Positions 13,732 through 25,449 of a stretch of 64,000 bases of DNA are shown in pieces (position 1 is the first letter of the stretch; every line of letters starts with the position of its first letter). A program made the translations under genes and the position numbers. Location of the stretch: positions 71,528,413 through 71,592,412 of the forward strand of contig NC_054539.1 in assembly GCF_017654505.1 (NCBI RefSeq). The letters run 5' to 3'. Under the pieces are notes generated by a model, which was not told the DNA's origin, did no database searches, and saw nothing but the letters and a program-made list of their open reading frames with translations. This DNA comes from Polyodon spathula (lineage: Eukaryota > Chordata > Actinopteri > Acipenseriformes > Polyodontidae).

Positions 13732-15330
13732 ACACAACTCTGGAAAAAATTAAGAGACCACTGCAAAATTATCAGTTTCTCTGGTTTTACTATTTATAGG
13801 TATGTGTTTGGGTAAAATAAACATTTTTGTTTTAATCTATAAACTACTGACAACATTTCTCCCAAATTCCAAATATTGTCATTTAGAGCATTTATTTGCA
13901 GAAAATGACAACTGGTCAAAATAACAAAAAAGATGCTGTGTTGTCAGACCTCGAATAATGCAAAGAAAATAAGTTCATATTCATTTTTAAACAACACAAT
14001 ACTAATGTTTTAACTTAGGAAGAGTTCAGAAATCAATATTTGGTGGAATAACCCTGATTTTCAAGCACAGCTTTCATGAATCTTGGCATGCTCTCCACCA
14101 CTTTCACATTGATGTTGGGTGACTTTATGCCACTCCTGGCGCAAAAATTCAAGCAGCTCGGCTTTGTTTGATGGCTTGTGACCATCCATCTTCCTCTTGA
14201 TCACATTCCAGAGGTTTTCAATGGGGTTCAGGTCTCGAGATTGGGCTGGCTATGACAGGGTCTTGATCTGGTAGTCCTCCATCCACACCTTGATTGACCT
14301 GGCTGTGTGGCATGGAGCATTGTCCTGCTGGAAAAACCAATCCTAAGAGTTGGGGAACATTGTCAGAGCAGAAGGAAGCAAGTTTTCTTCCAGGACAACC
14401 TTGTACTTGGCTTGATTCATGCGTCCTTCACAAAGACAAATCTGCCCGATTCCAGCCTTGCTGAAGCACCCCCAGATGAGTCCAGTTTTCAGCTTTGCCC
14501 AACACCTGGTCATCTAATGGTTAGACGGAGACCTGGAGAGGCCTACAAGCCACAGTGTCTCGCACCCACTGTGAAATGTGGTGGAGGATCGGTGATGATC
14601 TGGGGGTGCTTCAGCAAGGCTGGAATCAGGCAGCTTTGGCATGAATCAAGCCAAGTACAAGGTTGTCCTGGAAGAAAACTTGCTTCCTTCTGCTCTGACA
14701 ATGTTCCCCAACTCTGAGGATTGGTTTTTTCCAGCAGGACAATGCTCCATGCCACACAGCCAGGTCAATCAAGGTGTGGATGGAGGACCACCAGATCAAG
14801 ACCCTGTCATGGCCAGCCCAATCTCCAGACCTGAACCCCATTGAAAACCTCTGGAATGTGATCAAGAGGAAAATGGATGGTCACAAGCCATCAAACAAAG
14901 CTGAGCTGCTTGAATTTTTGCGCCAGGAGTGGCATAAAGTCACCCAACATCAATGTGAAAGACTGGTGGAGAGCATGCCAAGATGCATGAAAGCTGTGCT
15001 TGAAAATCAGGGTTATTCCACCAAATATTGATTTCTGAACTCTTCCTAAGTTAAAACATTAGTATTGTGTTGTTTAAAAATGAATATGAACTTATTTTCT
15101 TTGCATTATTCGAGGTCTGACAACACTGCATCTTTTTTGTTATTTTGACCAGTTGTCATTTTCTGCAAATAAATGCTCTAAATGACAATATTTTTATTTG
15201 GAATTTGGGAGAAATGTTGTCAGTAGTTTATAGAATAAAACAAAAATGTTCATTTTACCCAAACACATACCTATAAATAGTAAAACCAGAGAAACTGATA
15301 ATTTTGCAGTGGTCTCAATTTTTTCCAGAG

Positions 15331-15336
<6 letters not shown>
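13732..15336. mobile_element. Tc1/mariner element rearranged into a 1.6 kb inverted repeat
   Basis: The left arm (about 13732-14478) is a near-identical reverse complement of the right arm (about 14597-15336), with a spacer of about 118 bp. The outer ends read ACTCTGGAAAAAATT and AATTTTTTCCAGAG. The right arm, plus strand, encodes the 3' half of a Tc1 transposase: the GGGSVMIWG region, DNAPCHTAR, and SPDLNPIENLW with 34 residues between the second Asp and the Glu (DD34E spacing). The 5' half with the paired-like DNA-binding domain is absent, replaced by the inverted 3' half. It is flanked on the right by a TA microsatellite. It is not autonomous. Confidence 0.93.
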
Positions 15337-15385
<49 letters not shown>

Positions 15386-15395
15386 CACACACACA
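15335..15395. repeat. (TA)n microsatellite
   Basis: Uninterrupted TA repeats to about 15380, then a short CA run, abutting the right end of the Tc1 palindrome. Confidence 0.95.
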
Positions 15396-15544
15396 GTATA
15401 GATATGTACTGAGCATCAAAATAAACTTCACATATTTGAGAATCAAAAAAAAAAACTTATCACGTATATTTGGATAAAATTCACTAGATGTGATCGAAAA
15501 ATGACAAACTGTATTTTACAGCAGATGCAGTAGCTTTTTATTGT

Positions 15545-15831
15545 GCTGATTAACAACTGACATCACAAAGATGCTGCAAAATGATCTGTCGCTCTTCGGC
15601 AGGTTTTGTGACTCTTGGTCACCCAGTTTGTGGCCCGTTATTGACAGAGTGTGTCTGGTTATACCATCTCGGCAGGTTTGAAATTGCTGGCTGTGAGCAC
15701 CCAAGACGACGAGCCACAGTACGCTGCCCTAGTCCAGCCTCCAACATGCCGACTGCATGAAGGCACTGCTCTCTTGACAGAGATGGCCTATTGTTTTTTT
15801 TTCTGTGATTTTCTTTATTGCTTTTTTCCAA
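15545..15831 (-). pseudogene. Tc1/mariner-like transposase N-terminal remnant
   Basis: The minus strand reads RPSLSREQCLHAVGMLEAGL, then GQRTVARRLGCSQPAIS and RWYNQTHSVNNGPQTG, then TKPAEERQI after a frame shift. This is a helix-turn-helix transposase N-terminus. No catalytic half is seen. Confidence 0.65.
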
Positions 15832-16004
15832 GCTTGCAATTCAACAGCTGAAATCAGTCCATATCCAGTGAACAATCAACTGTCTAACTAATCAGGTGAG
15901 TAAGTGCATATGCTTCAGTCATAGTGCGTGTCATGGCCAAGGATGAATGATCGAGTGATTAAAAAGAAACCAAACATTTCGTCAATGTCCATCATTTATA
16001 TACA

Positions 16005-16130
16005 CTGCCGGCTCATTTGTACAGAGGTATTGGTGCTATGCTTTAGTGCGAGAGGTCCCAGGTTTGCGCCCGTCCTCCGCCTGTGTGTGGATCGCCTCGC
16101 CCTGCGTCATGCGCCTGCCTGATTTATTTA
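16005..16130 (+). mobile_element. tRNA-derived SINE fragment A
   Basis: CTTTAGTGCGAGAGGTCCCA followed by GGTTTGCGCCC resembles a tRNA T-arm/B box. The same leader occurs at 22.02 kb. Confidence 0.5.
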
Positions 16131-17023
16131 TCAGATAGATAAATTAATGCACCTCAAGATTGTATTTCGACCGTTATTCTTACTGATAAAAAAGGAAGCT
16201 GTTATTTGGATCATGGTAATGTTATAACTATTTGCGCCTGTATTTTTATTATTTTTTCGTAGTCAGAATTTTGATAAAGTTATAATTATCTATCTTTTAC
16301 GTGTTCATTTTTAGCATGGGTGAAACCAGAGTTAACATTATAACAAACCTAGAGCCGACTTTCTCCATGACAGATTAAATTAGCATTTTATATACACTGA
16401 ATAAACTTACTATCCTGTTAGGTTATTGCCTGTTATCTTAAAAAAAATCACAGTGTTTTTGCAGTTAATTAATTTTACTTTTTGTCTGTAAAATAAATTT
16501 CACACCTTGAAAGTGTATCCAGGTTGTGATTTGTGACAGTATTTGTACTCCACTGTCCAATATGATTTGCGTTGTGGGCCTCTCGCGTAACTACATGGGG
16601 CGGTACAAACCTCACCTATTAGCAATGGTTTCCCGCTTTATGAAAGATAACGTACATGTTTAAAAAACTAATACTGGTAATTATGAACGTGTTCACTCAG
16701 GGTCAGTCATATAAACTGCAGCGTAGGGTATCAGAAAAATGCTTTATTTTTGCTTTTGGTTAGCAACATGCTACCAAATATACGTTAACTTCGAGCTTTG
16801 TCTACAGCCTACTGACTTAATTCTGGCTGAATAATCACACTGCATCGAGTCTAGATCATCTTTAATTCAATATGCATTTTACAAAAACAAACAACCTTAA
16901 ATTTTTCTAGTGTTCCCCTCAGAGCTTTACAAACAGGAAAAACACTTTTAAAAGACATAAATGTAATGGAGACCCTAATATATTTGTTATACATTTTGCA
17001 GCAGTGGCCATCACATTTTAGTA

Positions 17024-17080
<57 letters not shown>

Positions 17081-20000
17081 AGTTTAACCCTTTGAGACTC
17101 ATTATCTCACTTGGAGGGATGCCCTTGGCAACTGCAGCATTCACACAAACATACTCACCAGTCAAAACAATTTATTTTGCATATAAAAAACAATGATACA
17201 CAAGCCATATTTGTCGTAATTAATTATGCTTGTATATTATTACTGGTGGGCAGGTATCCAGATCACAAAGCCATTAATACTGTAATCCCCATTGGGGGCA
17301 AGCCCAGCAGAGGATGGACACAGCAACACTTTTTTTTGTAATCTCATAAAATCTGTGTTTAATCCACTTTATCTCAGTGTTCCTTGTTTCTACTGAAACG
17401 TTCCCTTGGGAGACTGTTCTAAGGTTCTAAGGAGGCCATGGGTAACAATATGCAGCGCTCGAGTGAATCAGAAATGTAGTCATGTTGCATTAAAAGGGCA
17501 GAGATTTGGAAGGGTGCGGCTTGCAAATGCACATGAATGGAAGGAAAGTTAAGAAACTGGGTTATATTTTTCAGGTTTCCAGTAAACTAGAAGAGTGACA
17601 CAATAGGGTATATTCAATAGCTCTAAACAGTTGTCAGATTTAAATACTGTACTACCACTGTTTAAATATTAAGATCAGATCAAAACTCTAATTTTACGTA
17701 CTACTAAAAGACAAAAATACACAATTGCGGTACCTAAGCTCAGCCCCATTAAGATCAATTGAAACAGACCATGTTGTGTTTTAGGGGCTGTTAACCTGCC
17801 CAGACCGCCTACGTGAAGTTGTCTTTGACCAAATCTGCATAAGAACCAGAGTTAACATCTTTAAATTAAACCCATAATCCATTCTCCCGTCGGGTATCTG
17901 TCAAACTCCCAAGCATGTCCAAACACACCCTGCTATAGTCCAGCCTGCAAGCTTCACAGACCACATTGAAACAGTTTCATTAACAGTGGAGTTCTAACAG
18001 GTAAGCGAAGCTCAACTCCAATATGTATGCAGTATCTGCAGTAGTGGACGCATGTTCTATCAATAGTGCTGTCCCTTCAGAGACATTTCAAAATAAAATA
18101 AATGTATTACAAATGACCTGGAAGGTTCAACTGCACAAATGCTAAAGGGAGTAGTGAAAATGTTACTGAAGCTAATAAAAGGAGCAGACAAATGCATTTA
18201 AACCCTTCAGGGTTACATTTTTAATGTGACTTTTTAATATAAAAACACATAGTAGAAATGGCTCTACTGGCAACAAGATTTAAGGTGGTCCCTGTTGTAT
18301 TATGCAAGAATGATATTTACAGCACTCATGTGACAAAATATAGAAAGTCCTGTTCTATCATTCTCTTGCAGTAAAGTACTTTTTAAAAAAAAAATACAGT
18401 CCAGTAGTGACAAGAATGACAGCCGTTTGGCTTGTTGGAAATAAAGCTTGATACTGAAAGCAATGTCTTTACTTTTTCCACAGTTTTGTACTTTATTATA
18501 ATATTCACACTATAACATTTATGCAATTGTGCTGTCTATAAAAACGGTTGTCTTAATTTTTTTCTGACATGTTTTTGCAGGGTTTTAGAAAAAAATAAGA
18601 CAGAGAGCTCGTCTTTGCCTTCCTCTTTCAATCAATTACGAATGCTGAAAATTTAAAAGGGCAGTGAGGAAAATATAACGATGGTTGACGAGGCTTTGTT
18701 TTTCAATTTCTTGATTCTGAAGCAGGATTTCCTTCAGTGTTTAGCAAACTGCCTGTCTAAATGTCAGCAGCTGTTAGTAGGAGAAGAAGAAAGCTGAATA
18801 TGATCAAAGGTTAAAAGCGTGTGGCATTGCATGGACAATATGAAGCTGCCAGCTGAAAGGGTTTATAAGATATTAGCAGTAGTACTTCTTTACAGTACTA
18901 CTTTACATTGCAGTTTATAATCAGACAGTCAGAATCAAACAAACCAAGATATCCACGGAGCCAGTCACCTCGCGCACTAGTTCAGCATGTGGTGGATGTT
19001 TTAATTCCATCACTGTCGTCAGCAGAAGCTTTTCTGTTTTTTCTCCACCTGGCTGTCAGTCAGCCACTCTAAATGTACTATCAGAATTTAAGTGCAAAGT
19101 ATTTGACTCTGCTATACCCTGAACAGTCAGTACACTACAGGATGTCTCCTTTTTATTTCTCCCATGCAATCCTCTCGTTAACAAACATGAGGAAGTACTG
19201 AAGAGTGTGAGTTAGAAGGGGAATGTAGTGCATGGCAGGGCAGGGCATGTGGCCATCGACATAACCTTTGAAGTGAGAGCATTGTGTACGAACTTGATAC
19301 CGCTGTAGTAGAATAAAATATGAACTGCATTAAAAGGAAGACGGGTGGATTGTTAAAGGAACCCGTAGGCCTAGGCTTTCCCCTGGAAGCACCAGTTTAG
19401 ATCTAGGCCTAAGCAGCAGGACTCTACTTTGAGGAGGCCCCAGTCATGTCTCAGCACGCACAAAATGCAAAACCAACATTACATATTATTGGAAGGAATG
19501 CCTGTGTAGGCAGAGCTAGAAAACGCTAGTTTATGGCAGTGTTGATACAATAATTAAAATGCATTGATGTCCTATTGATTGCCTGAATTGGACTAGGGAT
19601 TGAACACATCTTCAGTTACTGTACTTGAACTAGCTCACACCCAGTGTGGGGATGAACATTTAAATAGCAAGTGTCATATTCCGCTTCCTTGACTAGGTAC
19701 TAATCTGAATTAAAAACGCATTTCTTACAATTCATTTTTTAGATTTACCAATGTCCCAATTAACAAATACTGAAACACAAAGTCCACCTCCCACTCTCCT
19801 CTGAAGGATGAGCTTAGCTCAATCTTTAAGACACCATTTCTGCCCATTTCAGCGCTGGGTTTGTGAAAAAAACAAAAACCAAAAAAAAACAACCTACAGA
19901 GGTTAAAACTATCATTATGGAAAAAGCCTGTTTTGAATTCTCACCAGTCAATTCAAATTGAAACTCAAGCAAGTCACATCAGAGATGAACGATGGAAACT

Positions 20001-21803
20001 ACTTCATTTGAGGTGGGCCCACACCAGCAACCCCATTTTGCAATTACGTGTTTACTGATGATTCACTACAGTTTAAACCCACTGAGTCCACATCAACAGA
20101 GCAGGTAGGAGGCAAGTGTCTGAGCTTCAGTCACTCCGTCCCTTACTGTTCTGGAAACCCCACTAAACAATTCTAACCAACGGCTGTCCAAACTGGAAAC
20201 GCTCAATACTACACCTCATGAAATTACCTAATGGTACAAACAATACAATAGACAGAAAGACAGAGGACAAAAAAACCCAACTTTTTTGGGGTTTAAAAGT
20301 TTCCTGGGTTCATACTTTATTTGGGGTTTTCACATGAGCTCCCAGAACACAACAATCAATTTATCAATGAAATATTTATTTGGAACATGAAACAACAACT
20401 AAGGAACTAGTGATTAAGTGAATAAGTTGGCAGAAGCACGGAGAAGCAGAGTAAATGCTAGAAACTTTTCTTAGTGTGTAACACAGACAGCAGAAGGAGA
20501 GCCGCTGCCTAGTCACCCACAAAACAAGGGACACTGTCAGGACAGCCAAGAAGAGCATCATCAAGACAGGGACGAGGCATCGCTATTAAACAGTCTTTAG
20601 GAAAACAGACATTTAAAAACACAAAGGTTTGCAGAGGAAGAAAGCAGACTTTTTTCTCTCTCTTTTTTTTTAATGGGGGAGTCTGCATAAGAGCCGCGAT
20701 CACATGCACCTCAGTTTTGACATCAGTATGAAGATATGCACATCATACACATTTTAAATATTTAAACAACTGAAAATAAAACTTGACTATGCAACAGGTC
20801 CCAAATGACCTATATAAATAACCCCTACTGTATTGTTTAATACCAATAGACTTGCTAAACAAATCACCTAAGGCACAGAACATTTTTAAAGGCACAGTGT
20901 GCTGAAAGAAATCGTACGGAACGCTCTTACAGTAATTCAGCATTAATCTGTCTGTGAATGGGAACTCTTGAGATAATTTCCTATAGTTTAGCATGGTAGC
21001 AGTAGCAGCTGTTGGGTACAAACTGTATTATTTATGCTGTGCACTTTACTGTAAAAAGTACACTACCCTCCAACAAGTATTGGGACACCTACAGTACTTT
21101 GAACCTGAATGCAGTCCAAAACTGTATTCTTAAAAAGAAGCTAAACAAAGACAAGCTTTAAAAACTAGTTGCAGTTAAAAAAAAGGAAAACAGCTATCAT
21201 TTTAAAACTGAGCAATTAAAAAAATAAATAAATAAAACACACATAGCATGTTAATGTCATTTGAGGTTAACTTCAAAGTTGTTGTTTGTTTTTTTTGGCA
21301 GTGGCTATTGACAACAGTTTTTTGCATAGAACTTAAAATACAGTGAATCATTTGAGCTATAAAAAGAAACAGCATAATTTAAAAGGTAGTCACATAAATA
21401 CAACCAGCATTAAAAAAAACATATTTCTTCCCGTTCTGCCGAAAGCCACATCCTTGAGAGAGAGCATATAGCTTCAGTTAGTAACTTCAAAACCATGCTA
21501 GATAATTACTTACTGAATCATGGTGCAGTGCATCACCTTTGCAAAAAAGAAATGAGTATCTGAATTAATATATTTTATATCCTGCATACATGTACAAATA
21601 GGTGCTATGGCTGTGTTGACGGTAATCATGGGTAAACAACAGACTCATTTATTTAAACCCCCCCCTGCTTCTAAATGGGCACATTTGAGTGTCAATATGA
21701 CATAAGCTAATGCAATTTAAAGCTTTTATAAAGAAATCAATTAACATTAAAAACTAAAACTTACATTGTTACATCATGTAAAACATATGCAACAATTCTA
21801 CTT
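16131..21803. other. Non-coding stretch
   Basis: Apart from the AAT microsatellite, no repeat or exon is recognised. Parts (for example 18.6-19.1 kb) look unique and could be conserved non-coding DNA, which cannot be judged from one sequence. Confidence 0.5.
17024..17079. repeat. (AAT)n microsatellite
   Basis: About 18 AAT/ATA units. Confidence 0.95.
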
Positions 21804-21899
21804 ACTTGTTTTCAGTTCTTAAACAGTTGCAATTCAAGTTACTTATAAAATGTTATAGCTAACTTGAACTATGCAAGTGTTCAAGAGCTGAAAACAAGT
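21804..21899. repeat. 96-bp hairpin repeat
   Basis: ACTTGTTTTCAGTTCTT at the left pairs with AAGAGCTGAAAACAAGT at the right, and the inner parts (TTCAAGTTA and TAACTTGAA) also pair. Probably a MITE fold. Confidence 0.6.
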
Positions 21900-22018
21900 A
21901 AAAAGTTCTAATTAAGCAAATGATCAGTTCATTAAAGGGTCTAGTTAAGTAATTGAGAGCTCAGCTGGAATGAAATCCAGCAGACACAGGGGGTCCCCAG
22001 GACCGAGTTTGAAAAGCC

Positions 22019-22066
22019 CTGCTTTAGTGCGAGAGGTCCTGGGTTTCGCCCTCCGCCTGTTAACCG
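22019..22066 (+). mobile_element. tRNA-derived SINE fragment B
   Basis: CTTTAGTGCGAGAGGTCCTG then GGTTTCGCCCTCCGCCTG, almost identical to the core at 16.04-16.08 kb. It adjoins another repeat-like stretch (21960-22018). Confidence 0.5.
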
Positions 22067-22948
22067 AGATCACTACAATATTGATAGAAATACCACTTAC
22101 TGAGATTTAGAACAATTTCTCACCTTTTTTTTTTTTTTTTAAATTTAGGTCCCAGTCAATACAATACTAGAAAATCATGTTGTTTCTTTTCTTAGAACCT
22201 GCCCCAGCTATCATCTCATAACTTTTTAAAAGCATTTTGTTTTTTTTTCAAAGCCAACAACCTTCAATTTTACACAAGATTAAATTAGATTGGATCCGTT
22301 TACATTGTTCCTGGAAATACCCAGATAAAGTGTTTCCCACTATACCAGAGGGAACACTGCCCAGAAAAAGAGATAAAAACATGTTTAAAAAGGAGTCCTC
22401 TTAAAAAATAAAATAAAATAAAAAAAACACCTAGTTTGAACCTCTGTACTACAGTATAGATGATCTGTTTACTTAATTTGATAACATGAAAAATCCATTT
22501 GTGACAATTTCCTTGTTTTTAATAGTTTACAGCTAACTGCTGCTAATACTCGCATAAGGAGGCAAGAAAATTACATTTTCAAGTCTGGTTTAAGTTAAGG
22601 AAGCAAAACCCTACCTTAAATAGGGGAGTGGTCCCCTTTAATCATTGTTTATAACAGTTAATAAACTGAGCAACTGACCCAGTTCTGCATTTGCACAATG
22701 GTCTTCAGAAAATGCAAAACTTTTAACAAATAAAAAATTCATTTTATCAGTGTAAAGACCCCTACCTATGTTACAATTATTTCTGCTTGAATCCTGACAT
22801 TACCATGTTATGCAAAAGTAAATGCGGAGTGGTCATAGCTCATACATGTGCTTAAAACCAAAGCAGTATATCTGTTTTGAACGGATACGTTTCATTTGAC
22901 CCATATATTTAAAAAAAAAAAAAAAAAAAAGACAAATCCAGCCTTTCT

Positions 22949-22997
22949 TGACGTCAGGCTTTCCACAATCCGTGAGAACACGAACAGGAAGTGACGC
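22949..22997. promoter_or_regulatory. CRE plus ETS/CRE-like site cluster
   Basis: A perfect palindromic CRE, TGACGTCA, is at 22949-22956. CAGGAAGTGACGC (ETS core fused to a CRE half site) is at 22985-22997. The following 600 bp are CpG-richer than the surroundings. Such pairs are typical of promoters; no gene is assigned. Confidence 0.4.
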
Positions 22998-24224
22998 GGT
23001 CGAAAGGTTTTATGGCTGTGTGAGGAAGGATGTAGCAGATCTGGAGGAAGCAGGGCTCCATACATCTCAACTGACCCTCATTCAAAGGGACTGCTTTTTA
23101 ACGTAACGAGGTGGCCCACGTCACCTTTTATTAACACTGTAAATGATGGTAACCACGTTTTGATTCTTCTGTATGCTTCTGTAGTTTAAGCACAGATCCC
23201 ACTGTCTCGTTGATGCGCTCCTGTTCTCAGCCCCCCTAGGTGTCAGTCAGCTGGATAATTTGAAGAAACTGAGCACCTGCTATAAAACTTCCCGATTTCA
23301 GCCATTCGAGAGATTGGGTTTTGTCGTCGGTGGGAACCCGAGTTCGTCTAGAGTGGTTGCACGCACAGCCAGCAGGAGCAGAGAAGGAATTAGACTTGTT
23401 TGTGTTGGTGGTGGGTTGGGAGAAAAATGAATGAAACAGCCGCCGACATTCAGAGCGAGGCTACTGCTGTGCTGCTTGTCTCCCTCCGTGTGTGTGTGTT
23501 TAAATGTTTCATACTTAGTATTTTTAAAAGTCATTGAGGATTTTGGAGGAGTACTGGAGAAGGGGAGTTTTTAAAGTATTGGTTTTATTGTTGTTTTTAG
23601 TAAGCCCCGTCTCCGCAATCGTACTGATTAGCACTGCACCGTGTTCTTTAATTGTAATTAACTATGCATTGTTTTTATTGAACAGGGTAGACCCCATGGC
23701 GTGACTGTACTCTAGACATGTCCTATTTGTTAAATAGAGTTAACCACCTGCATTTAATAAAACGATGTTCGCTACTTTGCATATTGTCGTGGTATTAGTT
23801 TATTTCCTTCTACTATTCTGCCTGGCCGATCCAACCCCGATCTAAAAGAAAAAAGTGCCCCTCCCGGATGTACATGAAATCCAAATGCTTGTTAAGCCCA
23901 GCTAAAGATACCTCCCTCTTATGTATTTAATAGAACACAATTTAGGCTAGACAAAAGAAAGCTGAAATAGTTTGTTTTTATTTTTTGTCTCTTGTTTTTA
24001 AGATGCGAATTCCATAAGGTTATAGTGGTCCATATTTAAATATTTTAAAAACTTAATATCTCCATTACCGATGTAATGTATAACCCTCTATTGCTGCAAG
24101 AGCTAATTGGAGCGTGCTTATTTGGCACACATTGTAAAGTAGTGACAGAGAGGTTTTAAGCAATGTAAACAAACTAAACTGTCATTCACTGAGAGCCGAG
24201 AAGGGTAACCAGTGGTAACCAGTG

Positions 24225-24302
24225 AAGAATATATAATTATTATATAATATATTATATAAGATTATTATATCTATATATTATATATATATATATATATAGA
24301 TC
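24225..24302. repeat. AT-rich palindromic tract
   Basis: TATATAATTATTATATAATA-type sequence ending in (TA)n. Confidence 0.85.
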
Positions 24303-25047
24303 TATTCAGGTAAGTGCTACACCAGCCACTCATTCAAATAGCAAAACTTAGCTGCAATCCAAGTTATGGTTAACCGTCGATTTAAAAATACCTTGCAGTC
24401 GGATTTGAATCACATGCTATCCCCTGACAGCAAGTGGTGCTAAATACAGCGGTTAAACAATGTTGCAGCGTGCATTTCTTTGCAACACAAGAGAAATCTC
24501 CAACATCAACGTTTGCAACACAGATGCTACATGTAATTAAAATAAACAATGGCTCATGGAATTCCACGTGGGAGACGCAGAAACAATCCCCTTATTGGGC
24601 AAATCGTGCAGTACAGCCAGGCTACCGCTGCCCAGGCACAGTTGGAAAAATACGGTTTGCTGTCTTAGTATTTGCAGACACAGCACATCGATTTCATTCA
24701 CTTGTATCACAAATACTGTACTTTAATTCGGCCTTGTCTGACTGAAAGAGCACAGACTGCCACTCATGTAGCCTTAACGGCAATGCACTGTATAACTGCA
24801 ATAAACCCTAACGTTTTGAAGCACATCAACAAACATTGTAGGACACGGAATCTGTGTGTTCATTTATTTTTTCCGATTCCCAAACTAATGATAAAGCAAT
24901 CCGATTCATTCAAATAACGACCAGTATTGCTCATTTATATTCGTTTTTGTTCCATCAAAACAAATATATTTGTTTTCCGAATCTAAAGAAATCTTGGTAA
25001 TTAGGTATGCTGCTAGTTTTCCCTAAAATAAAAATAAAGCGTCTTAC

Positions 25048-25200
25048 CTGAAGTGCGGCTGGTTAATTCATATCCCCTTTGCGTGCCTCTCTAAAAGCAG
25101 ACTCTTTTTTTCTTCGTTTTATATTATGAATATATGTGTGTGTTAAGATTGGATGATGTTAAAAATTACGTTCCCTCTGATTATTCTTCTCTGTCGCTGA
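25048..25200 (-). promoter_or_regulatory. Candidate non-coding first exon (minus strand) and promoter; FYN by synteny
   Basis: On the minus strand, GCCGCACTTCAG is followed by the consensus donor GTAAGA (25047-25042). Upstream is relatively GC-rich sequence with GCGCCATC near 25216 and, further up, a GC box and a CCAAT motif (25313-25345). No coding frame is present in the putative exon. FYN lies beside CCN6 on the opposite strand in human and has untranslated first exons, so this could be one. That identity is inference only. Confidence 0.3.
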
Positions 25201-25309
25201 GCTTACCACAGATGATGGCGCAGCTTCAGCAAATTCATAATGAACTAACGGGACCAGCCCAGCGATAGACAACGCCTACAACCAATTGAAGGGTGAAGAG
25301 GACTCTCAC

Positions 25310-25345
25310 AAGCCAATCGTCTTCCATTGCTGGAAACAGGGGCGG
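25310..25345. promoter_or_regulatory. CCAAT and GC-box cluster
   Basis: AGCCAATCG near 25313 and GGGGCGGGA near 25340 lie in a CpG-containing patch. A plus-strand CAG|GTTAGA donor-like site near 25437 suggests the patch could also fire rightwards. Confidence 0.35.
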
Positions 25346-25449
25346 GAGAGTGAGTGGTGAATAGGTTAGGTAGCGTCTCCGTTGACCTGGGCTGATGGTA
25401 TGGAGCGGCAGGAGTTGCTTTGTGAATGTGCGCAGGTTAGAGCTGTGGT

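Noticed and set aside
14307..14755. Overlapping plus and minus frames sharing MAWSIVLLEK in the Tc1 palindrome
   Set aside because: They arise from mirror symmetry of the arms, not from separate genes.
16005..16130. Functional tRNA gene
   Set aside because: A B-box-like stretch is present, but no cloverleaf with acceptor stem and anticodon arm could be formed; the core is repeated elsewhere as a SINE.
1..25000. FYN coding exons
   Set aside because: No SH4, SH3, SH2 or kinase motif could be found on either strand; only synteny suggests FYN here.
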